A stretch of 64,000 bases of DNA from an uncultured Acidobacteriaceae bacterium (lineage in GTDB: Bacteria > Acidobacteriota > Terriglobia > Terriglobales > Acidobacteriaceae), in contig CALFMO010000006.1 of NCBI GenBank assembly GCA_937879855.1, forward strand, positions 186,001 to 250,000, in the 5' to 3' direction. A program made the translations under genes and the position numbers. A model generated the notes under the pieces. It saw nothing but the letters and a program-made list of their open reading frames with translations, was not told the origin of the DNA and ran no database searches. Below, piece after piece: positions 26,891 to 37,700 of this stretch; the first letter of the stretch is position 1, and every line of letters starts with the position of its first letter.

Positions 26891-27445
26891 TCAGGGACGA
26901 AGTACATGAATTTCAAAGATTTCAACTGACTCTTGCTCCAGCAAACGTCGTTTTATTCCTCGCAACGCATCCTCCTGGACTTCGCAGCCCTCGCAGCCTT
27001 CGAGGTCAACAGAAAGAAGCACCCACTCTGTATTCCTTCCATTCTTCTGTTCCACTGCCTTGAAATCGGGAATCTGCGCAATGACGTTCTCCAGTCGGGG
27101 AGCTCGCTCTTTCGGTTGATAATTGTTAAGAACCCCGGGAAATTCCTGCAGAATCTTAGCGTTGGCCGTTGCGTCACGACCCTGAAATACGAGGGCTCCT
27201 GAGCTGTTGTAAATCTCCAGCAGGGGGAAAGAGTACTGCAATTCGGATCCTCCGCTGGCGCGAATACGGGCTTGGGTATAAGCGGATATTGATAGCGTTG
27301 TGGCAACCGCTTGCTTTGTTAGGACCCCGCGATTTTTGCTTGAATTGCAGCTATCGCAAGCGAGGACGGCCAAAACAACACACAGTCGGGCGGCTATACT
27401 AAGCTGCGCACGACATATTCGGCCTTCTTGCCCGGACTGTCTCAT
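26891..27445 (-). CDS. Secreted thioredoxin-like protein/lipoprotein, paralogue of the next gene upstream
   Basis: 184 residues with an N-terminal export signal containing LCVVLAVLACDSC, a possible lipobox (LACD). The middle (FPLLEIYNSSGALVFQGRD) and the C-terminal part (WVLLSVDLEGCEGCEVQEDA) resemble a thioredoxin-like fold with a CEGC in CxxC position. It is a diverged tandem copy of the 27442 gene: compare IYSPEGALLYYGGD and ALLRTLP there with ILQEFP here. The ATG at 27445 overlaps the preceding stop (ATGA). Possible periplasmic redox partner for the Cys-rich peptide encoded first in the operon. Confidence 0.6.
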   Translation of the reverse strand: MRQSGQEGRICRAQLSIAARLCVVLAVLACDSCNSSKNRGVLTKQAVATTLSISAYTQARIRASGGSELQYSFPLLEIYNSSGALVFQGRDATANAKILQEFPGVLNNYQPKERAPRLENVIAQIPDFKAVEQKNGRNTEWVLLSVDLEGCEGCEVQEDALRGIKRRLLEQESVEIFEIHVLRP

Positions 27446-27966
27446 TTGTGGAGCCTTACCTCAATGATACGAAGTTCGCTCTGAGTTATCCGCCCTCGCA
27501 ATTGTTCAATAGCTTCGTTCTGCTCTTTACAGCGATCCCAATTGGGATAAGTAACTGCGAAAATTGTAAATCGTTTGCCAGACAGGAGAGTCTCTTCGCG
27601 CTCCTTCAACGCCGGAAACATTTCGATTGCCTCTTTCAGAGACGGGCGCGGCACACTGGTCGTTAGAGCAGTTGGTTTAACATTCTTTATATTTCGCGGC
27701 AGGGTCCGCAAAAGAGCGGCGTTCTCTGAAGCGTCTCCCCCATAGTAGAGAAGTGCTCCCTCCGGGGAATAGATATCAATGGTCGGCATTGCAAGTTTCA
27801 GAGGGGTTCCTTTCGGCACCACACCGGGATGCTGTCGCATCCACGCCAGATATGCGTCAGACATTTCACCTACCGAAGTCTCAATAGAATTTGCGGGTAA
27901 AGCTGTCTTTTTCTCTGCGAAAGGCTGAACCGCGATCCAAACGACCAGAATCCATAGGCACTTCAT
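27442..27966 (-). CDS. Secreted thioredoxin-like protein (degenerate CxxC)
   Basis: 174 residues: a signal peptide (MKCLWILVVWIAVQPFA), a middle domain with LAMPTIDIYSPEGALLYYGG, and a C-terminal TIFAVTYPNWDRCKEQNEAI. The last resembles the thioredoxin active-site strand-helix but keeps only one Cys, where its partner copy has CEGC. It is coupled to the downstream copy by a stop/start overlap. Upstream is the Cys-rich peptide gene, separated by a stem-loop. Family unknown; the Trx resemblance is structural-pattern inference. Confidence 0.55.
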   Translation of the reverse strand: MKCLWILVVWIAVQPFAEKKTALPANSIETSVGEMSDAYLAWMRQHPGVVPKGTPLKLAMPTIDIYSPEGALLYYGGDASENAALLRTLPRNIKNVKPTALTTSVPRPSLKEAIEMFPALKEREETLLSGKRFTIFAVTYPNWDRCKEQNEAIEQLRGRITQSELRIIEVRLHK

Positions 27967-28007
27967 TGCAGTCTCCGTTGATAATCATTAATGCGAAATG
28001 AGAAGTT

Positions 28008-28036
28008 GGCCCACAGGAAATTGCTTCCCGTGGGCC
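28008..28036 (-). promoter_or_regulatory. Intra-operon stem-loop after Cys-rich peptide gene
   Basis: GGCCCAC (28008-28014) pairs with GTGGGCC (28030-28036); inside, GGAA pairs with TTCC. There is no strong U-tract, so it may act as an attenuator or RNA-stabilising stem, raising peptide mRNA relative to downstream genes. Confidence 0.55.
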
Positions 28037-28042
28037 GCCGGC

Positions 28043-28225
28043 CTAATTGCACGGAACCGGGTTACAGAGCATGTTCCCGCTTGCATCTACAACGCAAAAA
28101 TAACAGCCAGGAGGCAAAGGTTTGATGATCAGTGCGCTGGCAGGGAGCGCAGGAAGTACGGCAAAAGCGCCGATGGCGAAGAAGCCAACCATTCTCAACA
28201 GTCGAGTCCGACAAATATTTCGCAT
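28043..28225 (-). CDS. Small Cys-rich secreted peptide
   Basis: 60 residues from ATG 28225, with AAAGGA upstream. A clear signal peptide (MVGFFAIGAFAVLPALPASA) leaves a mature peptide of ~28 residues with four cysteines: PPGCYFC and MLCNPVPCN. It is the first gene of a minus-strand operon with two Trx-like proteins and an FtsX-type permease. A conserved AT-rich element is 60-100 bp upstream. No known family; candidate exported peptide with two disulfides. Confidence 0.6.
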   Translation of the reverse strand: MRNICRTRLLRMVGFFAIGAFAVLPALPASALIIKPLPPGCYFCVVDASGNMLCNPVPCN

Positions 28226-28284
28226 TTCGTTCCTTTCATTTCAATCGATTTCTTGGCCCCAACAGAAAGAGCAATGCTCTTTCT

Positions 28285-28323
28285 GTAGATACATACGGTA
28301 TTACCGTTAGACCGTATATGTCA
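28285..28323 (-). promoter_or_regulatory. AT-rich dyad element (copy A)
   Basis: ACATACGGT and ACCGTATATGT form an imperfect inverted repeat with an 11-nt spacer. On the minus strand it contains TTGACA, a plausible -35 box. It lies 60-100 bp before the Cys-rich peptide start. Confidence 0.5.
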
Positions 28324-28324
28324 A

Positions 28325-28693
28325 TTAACAACAGCTTGATAATTCTGGGAGCGGTTCTGCCCCGTCTTGACCTGATCGGAGGTCGAACCGAGCGCGTATT
28401 GCCTTGCGCGGTGACCGTCGCGATGTCGCGCTAAAAAAGGTGTTTCTGGCGGGGATCCGGTCTTCTCTCCGCTTGGTGGCCGGAATGGGAGAAAACAAGT
28501 TGTTTTGATCGGGAGCGGTTACGACAGGCAGCTTCTGCTTGCCATCTGGCTCCACGGCGAGCCATGCCGAGGGGGCAAGCATAGCGCCTCCGGTCAGTAA
28601 ACCAGGCGACGTCGACGGGGACTGCTCTCCCGCCTGTGACTGACTGATTGTGCAGGTGAGCAAAACCAGGAAAAAGACGAAAGCAGCTTTCAC
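28325..28693 (-). CDS. Secreted hypothetical protein
   Basis: About 122 residues from GTG 28693 (TTG 28711 possible): a signal peptide (AAFVFFLVLLTCTISQSQAG), then low-complexity, Ser/Pro/Arg-rich sequence ending SSCC. No family recognised. It ends right at the promoter element of the peptide operon. Expression is uncertain. Confidence 0.4.
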   Translation of the reverse strand: MKAAFVFFLVLLTCTISQSQAGEQSPSTSPGLLTGGAMLAPSAWLAVEPDGKQKLPVVTAPDQNNLFSPIPATKRREDRIPARNTFFSATSRRSPRKAIRARFDLRSGQDGAEPLPELSSCC

Positions 28694-28993
28694 ATAGTAA
28701 TAATCGGTCAAAGCCGCATTGAAGTCTGCACGCAGTGGCTTTCGTTACGAAAACACAAATAAGTATTTTCTAATGTCTCTGGGATCGGTTTCGCGCTTCC
28801 GAGCATTCCTCACCCTAAACTAGGGCCCTTACGTATTCGTAGGCGTCTGGCCAGCCTGTGCAGCGCGCCGTACACCGTACCGCTCAACGCCGGTTAAAAC
28901 CCAGGCCATTGCGGTCACGAGTTGCGTGGCCACGCCGCGGTAGGTCAATAATCACCGAAACAGGCGCCGGGGGCCCTTACTCGCCCCGTTGGA

Positions 28994-29212
28994 TTAGCGA
29001 ATAGATCCCTGTCTCATGATTTTCTTGATTTTTCGGTATCGGAGACGCCCGAGAAGCACCGCGAAAGGCAAGCTCACTGCAAGTGTTATGTAAAACGGAT
29101 ATCGTCCCACAATCAGTATTACCGCCGTAACAAATATAATTAGGGCGATGCGGTCCCATTTATCGCGGCGCGGCCGGTGTGCCGCATACCACCTTGTAAG
29201 CTGCGAGTTCAT
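28994..29212 (-). CDS. Small membrane protein of RHS 2 tail array (intact copy)
   Basis: 72 residues with a basic N-terminus (RWYAAHRPRRDKWDRI) and two helices (ALIIFVTAVILIVG and FYITLAVSLPFAVLLG), then a basic tail. The ATG at 29212 has GAGTGGAG upstream. Two degenerate copies lie just upstream, at 29560-29675 and 29709-29924. Keeping one intact copy next to decayed ones is typical of immunity-type cassettes. Confidence 0.55.
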   Translation of the reverse strand: MNSQLTRWYAAHRPRRDKWDRIALIIFVTAVILIVGRYPFYITLAVSLPFAVLLGRLRYRKIKKIMRQGSIR

Positions 29213-29284
29213 ACCTTACTCCACTCCTCAAGTTCAGGGCTGTTTCACCCGCCGGGTCTCCGTGGCGCAGCCTGCTCATGATCC

Positions 29285-29503
29285 TCACTTGTATTTATGT
29301 AGATCCCAGCCAATTTGCAAGAGGGGGACTATGATGAAAAAGATTCCGCACACGACGATGAGCTCAAGCCTATCGCCCTTCTGACAGGCTCGAGCAGAAT
29401 TCACCAGGCCAACGAGAACCAAAGGCGAAGTTAAGAGTACTAAACGTTTTTTGCGTGGTAGGTCGCGAATCATTTTCCGCCCAGAATAAACAAAGGTCAA
29501 CAC
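29285..29503 (-). CDS. Small membrane protein of RHS 2 tail array, second type
   Basis: 72 residues from TTG 29503, which has AAGGAG 8 nt upstream. Two hydrophobic segments (LVLLTSPLVLVGLVNSA and LIVVCGIFFIIVPLLQIGW). Its last ~80 bp match 8976-9058 behind RHS 1, including the stop position, so this cassette type once existed at both loci. Confidence 0.55.
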   Translation of the reverse strand: MLTFVYSGRKMIRDLPRKKRLVLLTSPLVLVGLVNSARACQKGDRLELIVVCGIFFIIVPLLQIGWDLHKYK

Positions 29504-29559
29504 TTGATCTCCTTTCCAGTTTCACGCTGAGACGGCTCCACGCACCGACCTAAAATGAC

Positions 29560-29675
29560 TATAGTTGTCGCAACACACACAAAGGGCATGAGGTGTTCCT
29601 ATTCCCATTTGTCGAGCTGCACACCTTTTCCACATGCCACGTTGTAAGTTGCCAACTCATGCTCCACCCCCAGCA
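29560..29675 (-). pseudogene. Degenerate copy of the 28994 membrane gene (short)
   Basis: The 5' end only: MSWQLTTWHVEK in one frame and QLDKWE in another correspond to MNSQLTRWYAAH and RRDKWD of the intact gene. It then ends. Confidence 0.5.
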
Positions 29676-29708
29676 ACTTAAGGTCCTTTCCGTGGATGAA
29701 GCGCCCCT

Positions 29709-29924
29709 ACTTACAAGGTCCGCTGTTTTCTGTTTCTGAGTCGACGGAAGAGCCACCCGACAAGCAAAGCGACAGGCAGGCCTACTGCGAGTTATATGTA
29801 AAGAGGATATCGCCCTAAAACGAGTATTAGCGCCGCAACAACTACGATCAGCATGATGCGGTCCCATTTGTCGCGTCGCCTATGCTATGCCGTGTACCAT
29901 TCAATAAATTGCCAGCTCACGCTA
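29709..29924 (-). pseudogene. Degenerate copy of the 28994 membrane gene (full length)
   Basis: Colinear with 28994-29212: SWQFIEWYTA, an in-frame TAG, RRRDKWDRIMLIVVVAALI, YPLYI, then a TAA and LAVGLPVALLVGWLFRRLR. Two nonsense codons inactivate it. Confidence 0.75.
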
Positions 29925-29949
29925 TTACTCCACCGCCAAGGGCTCCGAG

Positions 29950-30125
29950 TTAACCGCCGGCAACAGGCTCGGCACCGACACTTACCCAGAAGCGAGTATC
30001 CAACTTCGCGGTATTGTCATTAGCCGTGCGGTTATAGTTCTGCTGAATGGAATCACACCGCTGTTGATTATCCTTCTTTTTCTCTTTGTCAGTACCGCCA
30101 CTCACGATGCCTGCGGCCGCCTCCG
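29950..30125 (-). pseudogene. Orphan RHS-tip-like remnant
   Basis: An open frame without a start: GLAEAAAGIVSGGTDKEKKK, then RCDSIQQNYNRTANDNTAK, ending SVGAEPVAGG. The charged and helical character and its place between two small membrane genes suggest the tail of a displaced RHS C-terminal cassette. The family is not recognised. Confidence 0.4.
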
Positions 30126-30608
30126 CTAGTCCAAAACGACCTCGGCGGCGACCGAGGATGCGTAAGCTGTGCTGGACGGCTCTGCCGGTGAGTTCCTTTG
30201 CTGCCTGCGAAACTGACTTTTAGCCCCTTGGCGCCGGACCACTAACCTCCCGTGTGGCACTTGACGGCCCTGCGCGAACAGCCATTTGGAAAAGATAAGC
30301 GGTATCATACCCGCCACTCCAATCCAGGAGCAAACACGACCTAATTCGCCCTGATTAATCACCGCAAGAGTGGCTAGAGCACATAGTAGGAATGCACAAA
30401 CAATCACTGAGCGAGGCTGGGAACGTGATTCCGACTTAACTAGCAGTATAGTGATTGAGGTCACCGCAATCTCCTTACCGGTCCTGTTGGATGAAGTAAA
30501 GACAAACATCATCAAAACCAGAACTCCGGCTAAACAGAGAAGCATGGTGTTCTCTCTTAAGTTTATTAAAGAGGATTTAAAAGATCGTGGTGTCTCATGC
30601 TCGATCAT
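30126..30608 (-). CDS. Membrane protein of RHS 2 tail array
   Basis: 160 residues with about four helices (MLLCLAGVLVLMMFVF, IAVTSITILLV, IVCAFLLCALATLAVI and IGVAGMIPLIFSKWLF) and a basic cytoplasmic tail. ATG 30608 has AAGGA upstream. The sequence after the last helix is low complexity and may derive from a fused remnant. Candidate immunity gene by position. Confidence 0.5.
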   Translation of the reverse strand: MIEHETPRSFKSSLINLRENTMLLCLAGVLVLMMFVFTSSNRTGKEIAVTSITILLVKSESRSQPRSVIVCAFLLCALATLAVINQGELGRVCSWIGVAGMIPLIFSKWLFAQGRQVPHGRLVVRRQGAKSQFRRQQRNSPAEPSSTAYASSVAAEVVLD

Positions 30609-30644
30609 GATTTTTTTCCTTGGTTCACTCTCAACGTGGCATAA

Positions 30645-31020
30645 TCACTGCAGCTTGCCCGTTGAAGCATCATAAATGCCCTTTAAAGCCCATCCAATCG
30701 CCCACGCGGCGCCGAGCGGACCACCTTCAATGCCCATGATCGCTGCATCTCCAGCATTACGATAAGTTCGTACATCATGTAGCGCGAAACCAATCGCACT
30801 TGGGATAAGGCTGGGCCCGACTCGATCATTCATCTTCATTGTGGCAGTATTCGGTACCAGTTTCATCGCATCCGAAGCGCTCAGATTTTTTTTCGTCCAA
30901 TCTGTGCCCTTCTGGAATTACGTTAAATGAGGAATACCCACCTCCCGCCGCGTTTCCTGGCAATTTGCTCAGGTCGCTGTACAAAACGCGGGGTTCGGCC
31001 AAGGGCAGCTGTGTGAACAA
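30645..31020 (-). pseudogene. Frameshifted RHS-tip-like remnant
   Basis: Two overlapping frames: the first reads LSKLPGNAAGGGYSSFNVIP and ends at EYCHNEDE; the second continues MNDRVGPSLIPSAIGFALH and ends WALKGIYDASTGKLQ. The Gly/Ala-rich hydrophobic end is like the tips of the two intact RHS proteins but not clearly homologous. It sits between membrane genes, as the other remnants do. Confidence 0.4.
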
Positions 31021-31134
31021 TTAACTTTAACATTCTTTCGGGCAAGTCTCCTTGGGTGATCATGTATGTCCTTTCCGACCTCCCCGGCGAAGAAAGCTTT
31101 ATTTTGTGAGGCAGCAACAGCGCCCGCCGTCCGG

Positions 31135-31437
31135 TCAGCGATTGCTGTGAGTTAACGGAATGGAATTAGACTTCCACCGGTACAGGCCGATGATCATGGA
31201 TACGACGGCACAGATGAATGCCACCTTGGCACCGACCTCCTTGTGCATCAGCAAGGATGCAGTTATGGCAGATAAGACACATACGGCCAGCAACAGTGTG
31301 AGCCTGTTAGGACGCAAAACGGGAGATGCAGTGATAGCAATGATCACCGGGAGCGCCCAATATTCACTCCGACCGGAGAATACCGCGTTTGCTATAGCCA
31401 CTATAAAGGCAATGACAATAGTAACTTTTGAGTTCAT
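31135..31437 (-). CDS. Membrane protein, second gene after RHS 2
   Basis: 100 residues, almost entirely hydrophobic, with about four helices (TIVIAFIVAIANAVF, WALPVIIAITASPV, LTLLLAVCVLSAITASLL and AFICAVVSMIIGLY). The ATG lies 1 nt after the preceding stop. Unknown family; co-transcribed with RHS 2. Confidence 0.6.
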   Translation of the reverse strand: MNSKVTIVIAFIVAIANAVFSGRSEYWALPVIIAITASPVLRPNRLTLLLAVCVLSAITASLLMHKEVGAKVAFICAVVSMIIGLYRWKSNSIPLTHSNR

Positions 31438-31438
31438 A

Positions 31439-31720
31439 TTATGATCTGTGACCTGTTCTCAAATATTTGCCGACTCGAATGACCAGTATTCCTAGCGCCC
31501 CGGCCAAGGCCACAGTCTCATAGAAGGACAACCGTCCTTCTGTCACAGTCTGCGCGACAAAAGCAATAGCCATTATCGCGAAAAACACCAGTGATAATAG
31601 GACTTGCGCCTGTCGTGAGAGATGTATGGACTCTCTGATCTTTGGTACACTCAAGAACAACAAGACTCCCAATGGCAAAAGAAATAGTCCTACTTCAAGC
31701 GTTATTTGTGTGCGTGACAT
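31439..31720 (-). CDS. Membrane protein directly after RHS 2, candidate immunity
   Basis: 94 residues with three helices (LEVGLFLLPLGVLLFLSV, VLLSLVFFAIMAIAFVA and YETVALAGALGILVI). ATG 31720 has AAGGGG 8 nt upstream and lies 11 bp after the RHS 2 stop. In polymorphic toxin loci the gene right after the effector tip is normally its immunity gene. That assignment is by position only. Confidence 0.6.
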   Translation of the reverse strand: MSRTQITLEVGLFLLPLGVLLFLSVPKIRESIHLSRQAQVLLSLVFFAIMAIAFVAQTVTEGRLSFYETVALAGALGILVIRVGKYLRTGHRS

Positions 31721-31731
31721 ATCATATCCCC

Positions 31732-34700
31732 TTAGTGGTCCAGAATTTCCTTGCCTGCAGCAGCTCCCCCAACGAGTAAGGAAAGACCTGCCTCGACGGC
31801 GCCACAAGGCTCGCCTACCAAGCACAATGCCATCAGAGCGCCGGCCGCCCCCCGCTCAAGGGTTTCCAAAGGATGGCGGACAGCAGCCCCAACCGCTCCT
31901 GTCCAGACTTGCGGCGTGGAATTCTGAACTACCATATCCATGACCTTGCCAGCCAGTCCGCCCATTGCTTTCTGGAATTCCGTAGCACCTATGTTACTCT
32001 TTTTCCAGTCTGCAGCATTGTAGGAATCTGGAGCGTTGAACTTTCCGTTGACCGATGTGACGGTTGAGTTTCGTTCACTCGCACCTTGAAAGGCGGCATT
32101 TTTGTCATAGACTGCCTGTATTTCTCTCGTTTGGGTGACTTCAACCTTATTGCCGTTGACGTCGGTATATGTTGTGGTCGTAGTTTGCTTCACATCGACC
32201 ACTGAGCCGCCTCCAAACAAGGTTCCGCCGACAGTGATAGTTGTAGACGTGGACACTTTACAGCTGTCGCCATTGTCGTTCGGACAGGTCGAGTTTCCGG
32301 GTGCGCTCTGGAAGTGTCCGTCCAAATCTGTGTGGCTCAGCGGATCGTCAGTCACATAACTGTAGAGGTTCAATGACTGAGGATTCGTCAGTTTGGCATA
32401 CGGAATCGCGCTCGGTTCCTCACTCCAGTCCGGCGTCGTCCATCGCCCTAAGGTGCTGGAATAGGAGCGGGCGCCGAAGTAGTCGAGTCCTCCTTCCGCT
32501 GCTTCTCCCCTTTCTTTGCCGTTGAATTTGTAGTGATTTGACGTAATTTGGGGCGAGACTTCCTGGCCAAAAGGAGTGAATGTTCCCTGCCACACTGGAT
32601 ATCCATAGCCTTCGCTTAGCATCCGAGCAGAGCCAATCTGGTCGTTGTGATAATAAGCGGTGGTATTGATCGCCGCGCAACCAGATCCGCTGCAGTCGTG
32701 AATACTCGCCGCAGTCTGTGTCATGCCGCTACTGCCGATTCCAGACATGCCGGGCGCAACAGGGTTCTGGCTGAACAAGGGCCGAATGGTGCCATCGCCG
32801 CCGATGAACACCATATCTTGAAAATAAATGTCCCACTGCCCCGGTTGCGTTGTGCCGTCGGCGTCGACCCGGATATCGCTAATCGTCTTACCAGCGACTG
32901 ACGACAAACTGACAATCCGGTAGTTCCATTTGCCGACAATCGCGCTCCGCAAGATCTGTTCGCCGTTTTGATCGGCGAGGGCCATCCCGTTCATCCAGGA
33001 TTGCGTGCCATCACTGAAGGTGATGATTACCCCGCCGGCGCTTCCAGCGTTCTGCCATTGTAGCCAGCGTAGGGAATCTCCGGCCTGGATGGTGTACCCA
33101 GACAGCGAACCAATATTGCTAAAAATGTATTGGTAATACTGCCAGCCGCAGCCCGAGCATTCCTGGCCGCTGATGTGAAGCTGATGTTCGAAATTATTTG
33201 CGCGGGCGATACGTTGTCCGTTGAAGAAAATGTAATCCGACCAGTAACCGGATGACACGTCTTTTTCCGCAATCGCTAATCCTTGGAAGTAGATATACTC
33301 GGTACCCTTCCCTCCGGTGTCCTTACGCACGCGCTCGCCCATAGGACCGTAGATATATGTCGCGCCAGTGTTATCAACTGAAGCCATCCGGTTCTCGTTG
33401 TCGTAAGCGTATTGGTGGAAGGCATCATTGAGCATGTTTCCGGTCGCATCGTAGCAATACGTGTTCGACGCTGTGCAATTTGCGGGAGCGCCGGAGACGC
33501 GATTGTTCCCATCGTAAAGGGGACTGAAACTGTTGGTCCCTGACGTCGTCATGTTTCCCCATGGATCATAATTAAACGTCTGGTTGAAAGCGTTATCTTG
33601 CTGATAACCGGAAGTGACACGGCCCTCAGCGTCGTACTGATAAAACTGATTCCGGCTCGGACTTATTCCGTCGATGATACTGGAGATGATTCCATTATTG
33701 TTGTTATTGCCGTCGTACAAGCCATACAACTTGCTGAGCCACGTCTGGCCAGAGTTGGACACTGTAATCGCGTTGAGTTGCTGACGGTTGTTGAAGCCAT
33801 ATATTTCGGCAAGTCCATTCCCAAATGTACCTGATCGCAGAGATCCATCAGGATTGTATCCCCATGTTGAGGGAGCTCCAGCCTGGGATGCTGTGTAGTA
33901 CGGGTAATTGAAAATCACCCCTCCCAAAGTGCTAAAGACTGAATTCAGAGCCCTTCCAGCGCTGTTATAACCGCTTGTAACCGTTCTTCCGCTGGGATAT
34001 GTGAGCGACGTTAGATGCCCGACCAGGTCGTAAGTCGCTGATAGAACAGTGTCGTACTTGCAGTCACTCGGAATGCAATAACTCTGCCCAGTGATACGCC
34101 CCATCGGGTCGTATGTCGGATTGAAGGCGGCGTTCACATCGTTCGAAGCGTGCGTGAGGCGGCCGATGCCGTTGATGCCGCCAGCTGCATCGTAGCTGTA
34201 CTCCCTGGGTGACGAACTGTCAGAATACTGCTTGATAGTCAAACGGTGAAGCTGGTCGTAACCATAGGTAATGGTGATGCCACGCGCATCCTTCCTGGTG
34301 ATTGCGCTTCCGTCCGCATCATAGGTGTAATTGATTTGGCCAGCTTCGGGATTGTTACTCTGCGTAAGCCGCGACAAAGAATCGTATTGGAAAGTTCGGA
34401 CCCGCCATTGCGTCGAATCTGTTGTATTTCCATGCTGTTCGACCCGGAGTAGGTTCCCCAGAAGATCATAGCTGTAGAGAGTGGGCCACGCAGGTGGTGA
34501 ATCCAATGAGTACGGGTCGGTGCCGCCACCGAAATTTGCACTGCAATTCTGCGGGTTGGATGTGATTTGACAGGCGGCAAACGATGGTACCGAGAAGTTG
34601 CTGGTCTGAGTCGTCGCAGAGCTGGTTGAAATGATATTGAGGTTTCCGGCTGAGCCTACACTCCCCCAGGTCACGCTAATCCCCGCTCCGGCGGCAGAAA

Positions 34701-37700
34701 TCGCAAAAGGAGGATTTGTAGACGGAAGTTGGGCGTTTATTTGTGAGACCAAGTCGGAGGCAACGGCTGCCGCCGTGCCATCAAGACCTGTGCCATTTCC
34801 GTAGCTGGCTGTGGCGCTGTATCCGTTCAAGCCAAACGTGACAGTCCCTGCATCGTACACCGTGGTTCCGGCAACAGCATTCTGTCCGCCGCTGAGTGAT
34901 CCGCTAACCGGACTAAAAGTATACGGCGGTGCAAACTGCCCCGGATAAAATGAACTGTAGCTTAGGCTAAACGCGATGCCGTTCCCGCCGGTTCCTGCGG
35001 TGATCGCTTTTAAGACAATTTCCCAGTGCAACGAATCAGATACTTGAAATGCGGACGCAGCAACTTGAGAAGAACTCAGACTATTAGCAAGAGCTTGGGC
35101 CATCTGCTGTGCGGTTGTAACACAGCCATAGCTAATGGTGTCCGCCGGGGCACTACCCGCGCTGAGTGTGACCGTGCCCGTATCGCAATTGGCAGGCTGA
35201 CCAGTAATAAGAATCGTGGCCGAAGCTGGCGTAGCCGCCTGACCACCAACAACTTTACTTTGAGGAGTCGTCCCGTTAATGGTGAATGATGACGTGGCTT
35301 TGCTTCCGACCGTACCGCCGGCAGGCTCTTCCACCTTGGTTAATCTCCCAAGTGCATCCCGAGTTTCCCGGCGCAGCCTGCCGGTTTCATCGATGAGGGT
35401 GATCACGCCCGGATCGCTGTACTTCTTCTGCATTGCATTCCCATCGGGTCGAATAATGTTGATGACACGGCCAAGAACGTCGTAATGGGTCGTAGTAGTC
35501 CCGTCAGTGGGGGCCGCAGCGCTGCGATGGGCATTAGTCACTGAATGAACATGACCCTGTTCATCATAATTCGTCTCGGAATACACATCGCCTTCAGGAT
35601 CCACCAAGCGAGTTTGCGCAGGACGAAGGAGGCCGTCAAAGTAAGTGTACTGGTCGATCCAGACATTCGCTGCTGAATCTTGTAATCTTTTTATTTCAAC
35701 CGTGGTCGCGTTGGGATAGTAAGCATTGGTCTGACCGCCATCAGGGTAAGCGATATTCGAAAGCCGTCCGATGGAGTCGTATGTGTAGCTCGTTTTCTTC
35801 CCGCTGACCTGCCCATTGGGGTCAGTACTGCCGGTGATCGCCCCTGTATTGAAGTCGTAATCCATTGTCGTGCAGTGGTTCAACGCATCACAGGAACTCG
35901 TGGCATATGCGCCGGCGTAAAGTGCCGAAAACTGAAAATTCGTTGGTTGAAGGCAGGCGTCCCTTACCTGACTCACCATGCCCGTGTCCAGGTAAGCCTT
36001 GGTGGTCGTGAGAGGACCATTTGTGACTGCAACCGGGCAGTTTGTTGTTGACAATGTGCTGCCGCTCAGCCATTGACTAATTGAAGTCGCATTACCGCGG
36101 ATATTTGCATTGACGGGGTTCGCTTCGTGAGACGTAGTAATACCGGAAGCCGCCGGAGCTGCGCCGTCATAGGCAATTGTGGTCTGAGAAGCAGTATGCC
36201 CAAGGCCATCTTGAACAGTGATCGTGATGGGAACATCCAGAAGATTATTGTCTTTGTAAGAACTTCCGCCAGGGCTTTGCCACCAATAATTGGTCGTTAT
36301 GGATTTGAGCAGTGCTCCAGGAGCTCCTGGTCCGTAATCAAATTCGTTAACGGCTGTTTGCTTTCCGTAACTTCCAATCGTCGAACCACCGTAAGTAAAC
36401 CCTGCATCATAGGAATATTCCGTCTTTTTTGTTTGACCGTTGGGCCACACCGTAGTTTTACGCAGTGGCACAACGTTGACGGGCGGTTGACCCGTGGCCA
36501 CCGACGTCCATGAATAGTCCGTAATCACTGTTTCCTGCAGCACTCCGCCCGTTTGCTCTCCGCTGTAGAATTCCGTCTTTGTCTCGTAAAACGCGCAAGT
36601 TTTATTTAAGTCAGTGAAGGTGTGGACCGTATCATTGAGTAACGGATCTCGGACGATTGTTTGGCCGGCAGCCGTTCCCGCCTTATAAACCCAATCGTGA
36701 GAAGGGCTGCCGTCGTGAGCGTCCACGGTGCGCTTCCCCAGTGCTGCGCTCCATGAACCCGGCGCCCCTACGAGGATGTGACATCCTTGAACGTGGCTCC
36801 ACAAATATGCGATCGAGCCGCCGCTCGGATAGGTGACCTTAACCAAATCGCCCCAGTTCACGCCGCTGCTGTCAGGTTGGCTGTAATCGAACGTCCAGGA
36901 AGTCTGATCCGGCAGGACAATGCTTTGCAACATGCTGTAGAGCCCATTCGGCTCCAGATAGGTATTAGTTGAGGTATTGTTTTGGGTCCAGTGGTGCGTG
37001 TAGATCTTCACTTGAACGTAGCAAAATTTGAAGTTGTTGGTGCCACCATTTGCTCCCGGTAAAACCCAGAGTAATACCGAGGAAATCGGCAATGAGCCAG
37101 TGCAGCCTGTGGTATCGGAGGTGGAAGAGGGTGACGGAATAGTTCTTCCCATCGTGTCGGTAATTAGGCCCCCGTTGAACACAATCTGGTTCCCGTTCGA
37201 ATCTTCTAGGACGGGAGTGCCCCCGAATATTGCGGCGTAGCGACTTCCGTCCGCCATAGTGACGGTTTGGGTCGAAGAATCCCATTTGATCCCCGTAGCG
37301 TTGACTGTCTCATAAATAGTTCCAGCCAGATTCCCCAATTGATGCTCTGATTCGTCAGCCATGCGAACGGAATACAAGTAGACTGGACTGCCTGTGTTCC
37401 CTCCGCTTATTAATTGCTGGTCGATAGAGGGCACGCCATTTTCGTTTGCGATTTGGACGTTGGGCTGCGAATCGAATTGCCACTGGTGTATGCAGATATT
37501 TGTTGTCGCTGCGCAATCGGTATGCTCATTCCATACCGCATTGTGGAAACGAGCCACAAAGCCTAGTTTCAGGCGCCCGCCTCTTTGTGGGTAACTGAAG
37601 AGCGGAATACGAAGCTCCAAATGGTGGTTGGAGAGATTGACGGAATCGATCTCTCCTCCATGAAAAGATCCGTATGGCTTAATGCCTTGTTCGTTGGCAG

